Of a stretch of 37,878 bases of DNA, positions 23,919-31,160 are shown piece by piece. Source of the stretch: UBA11400 sp964550435 (lineage in GTDB: Bacteria; Bacteroidota; Rhodothermia; Balneolales; HLUCCA01). The first letter of the stretch is position 1. Each line of letters begins with the position of its first letter. A program made the position numbers and the translations under genes. The stretch is from the NCBI GenBank assembly GCA_964550435.1, contig CAZJZI010000023.1:1-37878 (forward strand), given 5' to 3'. Under the pieces are notes generated by a model. The model ran no database searches. It was not told the origin of the DNA and saw nothing but the letters and a program-made list of their open reading frames with translations.

Positions 23919-25019
23919 TCAAAGAACCCATAGATCACCGTCAAGCCTTGTCAGAAATGCTCTCCCGGACTGTATAGAGTGCTTTAATGCCAGATCATCA
24001 CATTTGATGAGTGTCCACATGCGTGCAGGTAAAGAAATTGATTTTGTTGTGAATGGGGTCTGAAATTGATTTTGCATGAGTCGACCGGATAATTCAACCC
24101 CGCCTTGTGATTGTGCATGCCAGCTCAGTGCTATATAAAGATCAGTCTCGTAACCGGGTAGTGAAACTGCTTGAATTACTTCACAAATCCCATCTTTCTG
24201 GGCAAAATAAATGAACCATCCAATCGCTACTGAAGTAGCATCAAGTATGACGATCTTTTTAAGAGTTCCGAATCGTGTTTCATTTTCGAGTAAATAAAAC
24301 TGATTGGATAGATACTGCTCAGTGTAGTGTGGGAATAGTTGAAAATTAGATTGTATGCGATGCATTAAATCAATCATAATACCGACCGTAAGCTCCTCAA
24401 GCTTATGCTTTGGAGGCTCTTTATAGAACAAATGTCCACCGAGGCTTGATCCAACCCAATCAAAATATTTGGCGAACCCACGAATCAAGGTAGTAATAGG
24501 TTGATTAATTTTTTGCTTGAGAATGATTCGGGTTATGAAAGAGATGGGTCGCAATGGGATGTTAAAGTAAACACTTTCACATAGGACAGGCTCACCTCCA
24601 AGTCGGTCCCATAATAATCTAGTTGAATTTGAAGATCCGTCTGCAAAAGACAAATCTTGTGGACCGGCTAAGAAATGCTGTAGAAGCCTCAGTGGAACCA
24701 TTTGCTTTCTGCCTAGATCTGTTGCAAACAAATGGTGACAGTTGGCAACTCTAAGGTATCGTTCTTTAAAAAGGAACGTTGAATAGTTTACACCTAGGAA
24801 CCCAATAATTTGGCCCAATTCTGTTTTACATACCAGCGGTGCGCAATCTTTGTTCAGATTTTCATTGTCAAAATACAGATCGAGCACTCTTTTTCTGTTT
24901 TCTTGATGTGAGTACTCTCTGCTTTTAGGGAAAAATTGCTGTGAAAGAGTAACTAATTCATCAATATCATTGAAATCGAGCAGTGAAATATGAACTGAGT
25001 ACCTGGAATTTGAAGCCAA
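23919..25019 (-). CDS. GNAT-like acyltransferase at the end of the carrier-protein operon
   Basis: A 366-residue protein with a GNAT-like N-terminal domain (QIIGFLGVNYSTFLF, then LATDLGRKQM-like FATDLGRKQMVPLRLLQ, the usual acyl-CoA-binding strand-loop-helix, then FADGSSNSTRLLWDRLGGE). A second, weaker half contains KKIVILDATSVAIGWFIYF. It looks like a two-lobed GNAT of the kind found near polysaccharide genes. The start appears to be TTG at 25019, 10 bp after the carrier-protein stop; I find no ATG that would keep the N-terminal domain. In context it is the best candidate for moving the acyl group from the carrier protein to a sugar. That is inference; acyl-CoA donors are equally possible. 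Confidence 0.68.
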   Translation of the reverse strand: MASNSRYSVHISLLDFNDIDELVTLSQQFFPKSREYSHQENRKRVLDLYFDNENLNKDCAPLVCKTELGQIIGFLGVNYSTFLFKERYLRVANCHHLFATDLGRKQMVPLRLLQHFLAGPQDLSFADGSSNSTRLLWDRLGGEPVLCESVYFNIPLRPISFITRIILKQKINQPITTLIRGFAKYFDWVGSSLGGHLFYKEPPKHKLEELTVGIMIDLMHRIQSNFQLFPHYTEQYLSNQFYLLENETRFGTLKKIVILDATSVAIGWFIYFAQKDGICEVIQAVSLPGYETDLYIALSWHAQSQGGVELSGRLMQNQFQTPFTTKSISLPARMWTLIKCDDLALKHSIQSGRAFLTRLDGDLWVL

Positions 25020-25029
25020 AACAATGGGA

Positions 25030-25299
25030 CTATATTTTTATAGGTACGATGGAGAGCCTTGAGATCAAGTTTGTTATGGCTGAAACAGATCTGAAATCTT
25101 CGAAATCCAGCTCTTGTGGTTCGATTCTAACATTAAATGTGTCTTCCAGTGCAACCATCAGCATGACCATTGATAATGAATCGAGTAAGCCCGAATCCAT
25201 CAAATCAACGTGAGGCTCAATTTTATCTAGGGTCAGTGTTTTGCAGACTACAGAAGAGATATTGGTACTAAGTGGGTTTTGCTGTTCCATGTTTTCCAT
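25030..25299 (-). CDS. acyl carrier protein (phosphopantetheine-binding)
   Basis: An 89-residue carrier protein. The phosphopantetheine attachment motif is GLLDSLSMV with Ser41 in D-S-L, followed by a helix and FEDFRSVSAITNLI, the usual helix 3-4 pattern. It lies between the adenylation gene (33 bp upstream) and the GNAT-like gene (10 bp downstream), so it should receive the adenylated substrate as a thioester and present it to the transferase, much as DltC does for D-alanine. An ATG three codons later (25290) is an alternative start. Confidence 0.9.
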   Translation of the reverse strand: MENMEQQNPLSTNISSVVCKTLTLDKIEPHVDLMDSGLLDSLSMVMLMVALEDTFNVRIEPQELDFEDFRSVSAITNLISRLSIVPIKI

Positions 25300-25332
25300 G
25301 TAAATAAGTTTATAATAATGACTGAAATTAAA

Positions 25333-26925
25333 TCACACGCTGGCTACAGACAGGAGGTCAGTCAGGCCTTTTCTATCGATTTTACCGTTACTATTCCTTG
25401 GTAACTGATCAAATTCGTGCCAAACCTGTGGCATCATATAAGAAGGGACTTTATGTAACAATCTCTTCTTGATTCCAGGTGCAAGTGAACCGTTTCTGGC
25501 TTCTTTTCCGACATAGGCACAACCTATAGATGTCCCTTCAAAACCATTTAACTGAACCGGCACAACAGCAAATTCTCTGAGTGTTTCATCTTCACCCAAG
25601 GCATGTTCTATTTCACCCAACTCAATTCGATACCCTCTGCTTTTTATTTGGTAGTCTGACCTCCCGTGAAAGTAGATTAGTCCGTCTTCACGAAGTGAAG
25701 CCAGGTCCCCGGTTTTGTATATACGACGCAGTTTACCGTTGTCGTTTTTATGCCAAATGAAAGATTCTTTGGTTTTAACCAAATCTTGCCAATAACCTGG
25801 ACTTAAACCTCGGCCTTCAATGTATAAATTGCCAATTTCCCCAATTTTAGTAGGGGTTAGATTATCGTCAAGTACGTGTAATTTCTCACTTGAGCACGGT
25901 TTTCCAATGGGTACATCCTTAATGTCAACGGGTATGTCTACAAACGTATGATAACTACTTGCAATGGTGGCTTCTGTTGGGCCATATAGGTTGGTGAACT
26001 GAACACCGGGCAATTTCGACATCCAGTACTTTAGTCCTTGAAGAGGGAAAACCTCACCGCACCAAATCAACCTTTTGAGGTGTGGAAATCCGCCTTCGGG
26101 GATTACCTCGAATTTAGCGAGGTAACTGAGAGCCGAAGGAACGGAAAACCACTGACTCAATTGATTTGAACTGATAAACTCAGATAGTTTTTTGGGATGA
26201 GTACTGATTTCTGATGGTACAAGGTGTAAATGCGCCCCCGATGAAAACGAACCATAAATATCAAAAGTTGAGAGGTCAAAATGCAATGGTGAATGACAGG
26301 AAGTGTTCTCGCCAGATCGCATGCCAAAATAGGGTACAGCCCAGTCTATAAATGCACCGATATTTTTATGAGTAATGACCACACCTTTCGGTTGACCCGT
26401 AGACCCAGAGGTAAACAAAACTTGTGCTGGTCTGTTTGGGTTCCTGCATATCTGATGTGAGACATCCGTTATCGCATCAATATCATAATAGGTGAAATGA
26501 GGGTGATAATCATCCGCATGTGTCATTGGATCTTCAGACCACCACACCCAGGGAATCTGTCCGATAGATGGTTCGAAGTGAATAATGTCCTGAAATGTGT
26601 GGGTAGTTTTGTGGTCTACAAAAATTATTGATGGAGTTGAGGCCTTCATAATCTTGACAACACGTTCGGCCGGGCTATCCGGATCCATAGGTACGTAAAC
26701 ACCACCGACTTTCGTGATTCCAATCATCGCAACAATTGTTTTGGGTGTTTTGTCCATATATAATCCAACCCTGTCTCCCGGAGCTATCCTGCTATCCAAT
26801 AGCATTCCTGCCAGTTTATTGCTCTTTTGTTCAAGCTCTGAGTATGTCAGATGCTCATTGTATAGTGATACCGCCACCATATTTCCATTTAACTCTGAGT
26901 GCTTTCTGGACCAATCGTAAATCAT
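25333..26925 (-). CDS. stand-alone amino-acid adenylation enzyme (NRPS A-domain / DltA-like)
   Basis: A 530-residue AMP-forming ligase. Core motifs are present: LFTSGSTGQPKGV (170-182), HFDLSTFDIYG (215-225) with the Asp of FDxS that contacts the amine of amino acids, NLYGPTEAT (312-320), YKTGDL, FHGRSDYQIKSRGYRIELGEIE, and the C-terminal NSNGKIDRKGL with the catalytic Lys. There is no fused carrier or condensation domain, so it should load the separate carrier protein. The FDxS Asp argues for an amino acid rather than a fatty or aryl acid. The side chain cannot be read reliably from the pocket. It overlaps the monooxygenase gene by ATGA. Confidence 0.9.
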   Translation of the reverse strand: MIYDWSRKHSELNGNMVAVSLYNEHLTYSELEQKSNKLAGMLLDSRIAPGDRVGLYMDKTPKTIVAMIGITKVGGVYVPMDPDSPAERVVKIMKASTPSIIFVDHKTTHTFQDIIHFEPSIGQIPWVWWSEDPMTHADDYHPHFTYYDIDAITDVSHQICRNPNRPAQVLFTSGSTGQPKGVVITHKNIGAFIDWAVPYFGMRSGENTSCHSPLHFDLSTFDIYGSFSSGAHLHLVPSEISTHPKKLSEFISSNQLSQWFSVPSALSYLAKFEVIPEGGFPHLKRLIWCGEVFPLQGLKYWMSKLPGVQFTNLYGPTEATIASSYHTFVDIPVDIKDVPIGKPCSSEKLHVLDDNLTPTKIGEIGNLYIEGRGLSPGYWQDLVKTKESFIWHKNDNGKLRRIYKTGDLASLREDGLIYFHGRSDYQIKSRGYRIELGEIEHALGEDETLREFAVVPVQLNGFEGTSIGCAYVGKEARNGSLAPGIKKRLLHKVPSYMMPQVWHEFDQLPRNSNGKIDRKGLTDLLSVASV

Positions 26926-27926
26926 ACCGTCTCCATAAGTTTTGTTGCCCGATTAAATACTAAAACAGTGCTCGCCAAATCGATTTCGGAAGCCGGAATA
27001 TCAAGAATACATGTAGAACATCCGGCTCTTAGGTAACCAGACAGTTCAAGGGCGACTTCATCATAGTCACCAACCAGATAGGGGCAAAAAGTCTGATATT
27101 GTTTAAAGGGACCCAACCAGTAAACGGACTTTTCTGACTGATCAAAATCACTGATTCCAGATAGTACTTTATGCCAACTTGAATCAGTTGTTTTTTCTGC
27201 AAATTGATGAGAAATCTGACCAGTTCGGGTCTTTGGGAATCGAAGTCCAGCATCTGACCATGCTTCATTCTGTGATTTTCTCGCTAGAATCCCAATTCTC
27301 ATACCATTCAGTATATCACCACCTAAAAGCCCCGGGAAATCAGTTTGTGGTTCGGGATACTCTATCAATGTTGCGCCAAGACGAATTGCAGTTTTGCGAG
27401 CTACTTCTGATGATCCTGATAAATAGTACTCTGGTTGTAAATGACTTTGAAGGTGAGGTGATAGTGTGAGATTACTTATTTTATAAAACTCACCAGAATA
27501 TGAGACAGGTTTCGTAGATGTTAACAGTAGCTGAATAATTTCAGTGTACTCTGCTAATCTATCATACCGACGATCATGTGGAGTATAGTCGTTTAGTGCA
27601 TTGAGATCGTGGACAAACCCACCGGCAACCAGATTCAATGCAACTTGTCTGTCATAAAGTAGTCCAATCGAGGCAATTTTTTTAGCGACCGTATACGGAT
27701 GCATATAAACAGGTTGTAGAGCTATCAATGGTAGTAGCTTTACTGTGGCAGCTAAGATTGCACAGGTAATTATCCATGGATCTGCAAGTCTGTTGTCGCA
27801 ATATATAAGAGTACCTTTGAATCCATACTGCTCAGAATACTGTGACGCTTTTTTAATCTCATCCATATACGATTTATCTCGAAAGTCTACAGATTGAGGT
27901 GTGGTAGAAAACAGGTCTATTTTCAT
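26922..27926 (-). CDS. luciferase-like FMN-dependent monooxygenase
   Basis: A 334-residue TIM-barrel flavoprotein of the SsuD/LLM class. Marks are the N-terminal MKIDLFSTTPQS, PLIALQPVYMHPYTVAKKIAS, the flavin-region VALNLVAGGFVHD, DRRYDRLAEYTEIIQLL, and YYLSGSSEVARKTAIRLG. Members need a separate FMN reductase, which is not in this window. LLM enzymes occur in non-ribosomal peptide clusters where they hydroxylate or N-oxygenate the carrier-bound amino acid; some instead cleave sulfonates. As the first gene of a unit with an adenylation enzyme and a carrier protein, it most likely oxidises the activated substrate. Confidence 0.88.
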   Translation of the reverse strand: MKIDLFSTTPQSVDFRDKSYMDEIKKASQYSEQYGFKGTLIYCDNRLADPWIITCAILAATVKLLPLIALQPVYMHPYTVAKKIASIGLLYDRQVALNLVAGGFVHDLNALNDYTPHDRRYDRLAEYTEIIQLLLTSTKPVSYSGEFYKISNLTLSPHLQSHLQPEYYLSGSSEVARKTAIRLGATLIEYPEPQTDFPGLLGGDILNGMRIGILARKSQNEAWSDAGLRFPKTRTGQISHQFAEKTTDSSWHKVLSGISDFDQSEKSVYWLGPFKQYQTFCPYLVGDYDEVALELSGYLRAGCSTCILDIPASEIDLASTVLVFNRATKLMETV

Positions 27927-28000
27927 TGGGTTCTTCAGTTTGTGGTTAAATAATGATCAGAAAATGTAAATTCACCAATCGCACTAAATACCAATGCTTT

Positions 28001-28017
28001 TGTCAGATGGTCTGACA
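28001..28017. promoter_or_regulatory. 17-bp inverted repeat in the monooxygenase leader
   Basis: TGTCAGA-TGG-TCTGACA, perfect 7-bp arms. It lies downstream of the sigma-54-type site and so within the predicted leader of the minus-strand operon. It could be an operator or an RNA hairpin. It shares the pattern TGT-N11-ACA with the repeat at 28222. Confidence 0.5.
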
Positions 28018-28079
28018 GAATTGATACCGGTTGTTTCACATCAATCTTTCGCTCGTTTGTTGGGTGATAGCTATGGATA

Positions 28080-28095
28080 TACAAACGATGTGCCA
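28080..28095 (-). promoter_or_regulatory. sigma-54-type promoter for the carrier-protein operon (one mismatch)
   Basis: Read on the minus strand: TGGCAC-ATCGT-TTGTA. The -24 element is perfect; the -12 element has TTGTA for TTGCA. Spacing is correct. The leader to the ATG at 27926 would be about 140 nt, longer than at the other sites. Confidence 0.6.
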
Positions 28096-28221
28096 AACAT
28101 TAGTTTTTTGTAAGCTATTCTAAGTAAATACTCTTATTACGTCGGGAAGCTGCTTTTTAAGATCTATTATCCTTATTGGCTTGTCTATCGATGAGTACGG
28201 ATTTACACTATCAATCAGATG

Positions 28222-28238
28222 TGTGAATTTTATTCACA
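28222..28238. promoter_or_regulatory. 17-bp inverted repeat, candidate activator site
   Basis: TGTGAAT-TTT-ATTCACA, perfect 7-bp arms. It lies 126 bp upstream of the -24 element at 28095, a normal distance for a sigma-54 activator. It is also CRP-like (TGTGA and TCACA) but with 7 rather than 6 bases between, so a CRP site is less likely. Confidence 0.5.
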
Positions 28239-28329
28239 ATCGTTTCTCAGTTGTCTACTTGCATTGTATAAGCGAATCGTTGCAGATGTTTGAGGTGCAC
28301 AATCAATTGACTCAAAATCGCCCTAGATT

Positions 28330-29319
28330 ATGACTATGAGTAGTTTAAAGCATTTGAATGTGTTATTGATCGCTGAGGAGAATATTGGGTTACGCGTATT
28401 TAAATTGGTATTAGAGTCTGAACACAGAATCAGAGGGGTACTGACTACATATTCAACTACTTATAGTGATGAGGCTGATCTGAGTTCTGGATCTGTAAAC
28501 AGTAAAAAAAACAGTGAACCCATTGTAGCTTTAGCAACCAAACTGGGGATACCTGTATGGAGTGCTGATTATGTCACAAATCCATACTTTGCAATATGGT
28601 TGAGGTCGAATGCCATAGATGTACTTTTAAATGTACATGCATTGCACAGAGTTCATTCAGATATTTTGGAGGCGACACAGATTGGTGGCTTCAATCTTCA
28701 TCCTGGACCCTTGCCTGAGTACTCTGGGATGAATATGCCAAGTTGGGCGGTTTTCAATCAGGAAGAATCTTTTGGAGTTACGATTCATCGAATAACCGAT
28801 CGTATTGATGCAGGACAAATAGCCTATGAAACCCGGTTCCCAATTACACCAACAGATACTGGATTATCCGTTAGTTTGAAATGTGTATCAGAAGGTCTGA
28901 AGTTAATCAAAAGATTATTGTATCAACTTAGCGTCAACCCGATGGCTATACCATGTGTGGCTCAGAATCTTACTAATCGAATCGTATATAAACGAAATGA
29001 TATCCCCAATAATGGTTTTATATCCTGGTCTGAAACCGCAGACAAAATCAATGCGTTCATTCGTGCATGTAATTTTGCGCCCTATGCTTCACCTTGGGGG
29101 ACACCGAAAACAAGACTCTCCGATAAACTCATTGAAATTCACTCAATGCAAGTCACCGACCAAAAATGCGACGCTTCACCTGGAACTATCGGATGTATAA
29201 ACAAGGACAACGTAAACATATCAACAGGTGATCTTTGGACAAAAATTACGCAGTGTAAACTAAATGGGGTACTTCTCCCAGCTAACAAAGTATTTCATGT
29301 AGGGGATGTTTTAAACTGA
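28330..29319 (+). CDS. formyltransferase-family protein (methionyl-tRNA formyltransferase-like)
   Basis: A 329-residue protein with the formyltransferase fold and catalytic set: FNLHPGPLPEYSGMN (Asn122, His124) and the downstream Asp in DRIDAGQIA (Asp160). A C-terminal Fmt-like domain follows (about 220-325, with KINAFIRACNFAPYASPWG). The usual SLLP of Fmt is GPLP here, and the N-terminal region is divergent, so it is not the housekeeping Fmt. Family relatives formylate amino sugars (ArnA-like, VioF-like) or aminoacyl groups on carriers. Placed opposite the adenylation/carrier operon, it may formylate the carrier-bound amino acid or an amino sugar. It uses 10-formyl-tetrahydrofolate by family. 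ATG at 28330 or 28336; no clear ribosome site. Confidence 0.86.
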   Translation: MTMSSLKHLNVLLIAEENIGLRVFKLVLESEHRIRGVLTTYSTTYSDEADLSSGSVNSKKNSEPIVALATKLGIPVWSADYVTNPYFAIWLRSNAIDVLLNVHALHRVHSDILEATQIGGFNLHPGPLPEYSGMNMPSWAVFNQEESFGVTIHRITDRIDAGQIAYETRFPITPTDTGLSVSLKCVSEGLKLIKRLLYQLSVNPMAIPCVAQNLTNRIVYKRNDIPNNGFISWSETADKINAFIRACNFAPYASPWGTPKTRLSDKLIEIHSMQVTDQKCDASPGTIGCINKDNVNISTGDLWTKITQCKLNGVLLPANKVFHVGDVLN

Positions 29320-29343
29320 AATCATTTCAATATTTTGAAAATC

Positions 29344-29359
29344 AGGCATTCAATTTGCA
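29344..29359 (+). promoter_or_regulatory. sigma-54 promoter for the hexapeptide acyltransferase gene
   Basis: AGGCAT-TCAAT-TTGCA: the -12 element is perfect, and GG and GC are correctly spaced; the -24 has two changes at its ends. It ends 44 nt before the ATG at 29404, matching the other sites. Confidence 0.65.
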
Positions 29360-29403
29360 TGTCCATTTTCAAGCCGACTAACTAACCAACGATCGGAGCT
29401 AAA

Positions 29404-29979
29404 ATGGACTATCAGAAAGTTCTTGGGAAAGTAAGATTCAGACTGCAGAAGTACTCGATCATAGAGCATCTACTTGGTTTTCTTTTCTCCTTAAATTTTG
29501 ACAAAAACGGATATCTCATTGTTTCCGGCGGCTGGCCTTTTCCTAAAGTAATTGGCAAGGGAGGGTGGTTAAGAGCCGGCAACTGCCAGTTTTATTCTGG
29601 TGTCCGATTGGACGTGGGTCCGAAAGGTACCCTAATTATCGGAAACGGAACCTATTTGAACCGTAACACGCTAATTGTGTGTGAGGAACGAGTCGAAATC
29701 GGAGAAAACTGCAAAATTGCCTGGGATGTCATCATTATGGATAGTGATCTTCATCCTGTGAATCAAACCCCATTGACGAACAAGCCAGTGATAATTGGGG
29801 ATGATGTATGGATTGGGTGTAGATCGATTATTCTTAAGGGGGTCTTTATTGGTGATGGAGCAATAATCGCTGCGGGTGCAGTAGTCACTAAGAATGTTCC
29901 AGCACGGACTATTTATGGAGGTTCACCTGCAAAACTCATTGCATCACTTGAACCGACTAAGCAGTATGAATCCTCATGA
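29404..29979 (+). CDS. hexapeptide-repeat acyltransferase (WcaF/CatB-like)
   Basis: A 191-residue left-handed beta-helix acyltransferase. Hexapeptide turns run from about 65 to 175 (IGNGTYLNRNTLIV, IGENCKIAWDVIIMD, IGDDVWIGCRSIILKGVFIGDGAII in pieces). The catalytic His is probably in MDSDLHPV (about 112-119), and the usual end AAGAVVTKNVPARTIYGGSPAKLI is present in the order expected. It should O- or N-acetylate a sugar in the cytoplasm using acetyl-CoA. It has a CGGAG ribosome site and its own sigma-54 promoter. Confidence 0.9.
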   Translation: MDYQKVLGKVRFRLQKYSIIEHLLGFLFSLNFDKNGYLIVSGGWPFPKVIGKGGWLRAGNCQFYSGVRLDVGPKGTLIIGNGTYLNRNTLIVCEERVEIGENCKIAWDVIIMDSDLHPVNQTPLTNKPVIIGDDVWIGCRSIILKGVFIGDGAIIAAGAVVTKNVPARTIYGGSPAKLIASLEPTKQYESS

Positions 29980-30104
29980 CACGAGTAAATAGTACACTTT
30001 AGTGGTGTTCTAAGGGTAGGAGTTGTACTAGTGGAACTTATATATTTGCACCATTTTCATCCAAATAAGCCCTGGAATCAGTGTATGTACGTATTAACTT
30101 TCTT

Positions 30105-30120
30105 TGGCACATCAATTGCA
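30105..30120 (+). promoter_or_regulatory. perfect sigma-54 promoter for the WecG-like gene
   Basis: TGGCAC-ATCAA-TTGCA: exact match to the -24/-12 consensus. It ends 63 nt before the ATG at 30184. This is the second exact match in the window. Confidence 0.92.
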
Positions 30121-30138
30121 TAGATAAGACTACAGTGT

Positions 30139-30152
30139 TCGTCAATTGACGG
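30139..30152. repeat. palindrome in the leader of the WecG-like gene
   Basis: CGTCAATTGACG (30140-30151) is a perfect 12-bp palindrome and can extend to about 20 nt with one G-T pair. It lies about 20 bp after the -12 element, so near or just after the predicted transcription start; an operator or leader hairpin is possible. Confidence 0.45.
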
Positions 30153-30183
30153 ACAGTAGCACCAATCATGTAATCCGAAAACT

Positions 30184-30993
30184 ATGTATGCACAGCTGGA
30201 GAGGGAAAGTTATCCCATACTTGGTGTGGACATTTCATCATGTTCCAAAGATGAATTTTTTGTATCTGTCACCGAGAGACTGCAAATGAACGATAGTGGC
30301 ATACCGCCGTATTTTATCGTGACTGTTAACCCTGAAATAGCGATCCACTCAATTATTGATAATACGTTCAGAAAAATTCTACAATCATCGAGTATCAACA
30401 CAGCTGATGGAATTGGGATCAGTTGGGCTGTGAAGTATTTATATAATAAGTCTGTAGACCGCATAACTGGATCTGATTCACTTGAGCGTATTTGTGCAGT
30501 GTGTGCAAAATTAGATCAATCGGTATTCCTGTACGGAGCAGGACCTGGTGTTGCCAGTAAAGCTGCCTCAATACTGGTATCCAGGAATCCGGGTTTGCAG
30601 ATTCAGGGTATTTTCTCACCAGAGACTTCTGATTTTGACTTCGAGAACTTGCCGATTGAAACTCAGAAACAACTTCAGCAAGCATCAGTAGTTTTTGTTG
30701 CCCTTGGTGCTCCATCTCAGGAGAAATGGATCGCTTTAAATCTACATTATCTGGTTCAATGTCGATTAATCATAGGTATAGGTGGGAGTTTTGACTTCAT
30801 TGCCGGTACGCAGAAACGAGCCCCGGTAGCATTCAGAAGTTTGGGTCTGGAATGGATGTATCGGTTGTACAAAGAACCTGTTAGATGGAGACGTATGCTC
30901 CGATTACCACTATTTGCGATAAACGTTCTGATGTTAAAAGCAAGTAATACAACGGTGAGAGAAAATAATCCGGAATTTCGCTCAAATGTGTGA
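30184..30993 (+). CDS. WecG/TagA/CpsF-family glycosyltransferase (GT26)
   Basis: A 269-residue GT26 enzyme. Family marks are PILGVDISS (11-19), VTVNPEIAI, the catalytic-loop NTADGIGISWA (Asp in ADG), RITGSDS, FLYGAGPGVASKAA, VFVALGAPSQEKW, GIGGSFDFIAGTQKRAP and GLEWMYRLYKEPVRWRR. Family members add the second sugar (for example ManNAcA or ManNAc) to GlcNAc-PP-undecaprenol, so this fits directly after the WecA-type enzyme encoded at 7403. The C-terminal basic/hydrophobic segment probably touches the membrane. It is followed by a terminator at 31099 and closes the locus on this side. Confidence 0.93.
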   Translation: MYAQLERESYPILGVDISSCSKDEFFVSVTERLQMNDSGIPPYFIVTVNPEIAIHSIIDNTFRKILQSSSINTADGIGISWAVKYLYNKSVDRITGSDSLERICAVCAKLDQSVFLYGAGPGVASKAASILVSRNPGLQIQGIFSPETSDFDFENLPIETQKQLQQASVVFVALGAPSQEKWIALNLHYLVQCRLIIGIGGSFDFIAGTQKRAPVAFRSLGLEWMYRLYKEPVRWRRMLRLPLFAINVLMLKASNTTVRENNPEFRSNV

Positions 30994-31098
30994 TAAATAT
31001 AAACTTTAACTGGTTACCGTGTAATAGATTAACACATAAAACATTGTACTATGTTAGTAGAGCAAATACAAGTGACTAAGTCACAAGAGAGTACAATT

Positions 31099-31133
31099 AA
31101 GGGGGATAGGCTTTGAGCACTTATCCCCCTTTT
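31099..31133 (+). terminator. rho-independent terminator after the WecG-like gene
   Basis: A perfect 10-bp stem, AAGGGGGATA (31099-31108) with TATCCCCCTT (31122-31131), and a 13-nt loop. The T run after it is short (four T including the stem end). It lies 105 nt after the stop codon and before the convergent AraC-type gene. Confidence 0.78.
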
Positions 31134-31160
31134 GTAGTTTGGTAAACCAACACACCAGAA

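Larger units (their letters stand above)
27927..28329. other. divergent control region between the monooxygenase and formyltransferase genes
   Basis: No gene is seen in these 403 bp. It holds a minus-strand sigma-54-type site (28080-28095) and two perfect inverted repeats with the same 7-3-7 shape (28001-28017 and 28222-28238). I found no GG-N10-GC pair facing the formyltransferase; a TATAAG at 28267-28272 has no good -35 partner. The formyltransferase is the one locus gene here whose promoter I cannot propose. Confidence 0.6.

Noticed and set aside
23824..24063. 79-codon plus-strand frame after the GT2 gene
   Set aside because: Most of it is antisense to the end of the GNAT-like gene, and the product has no recognisable features.
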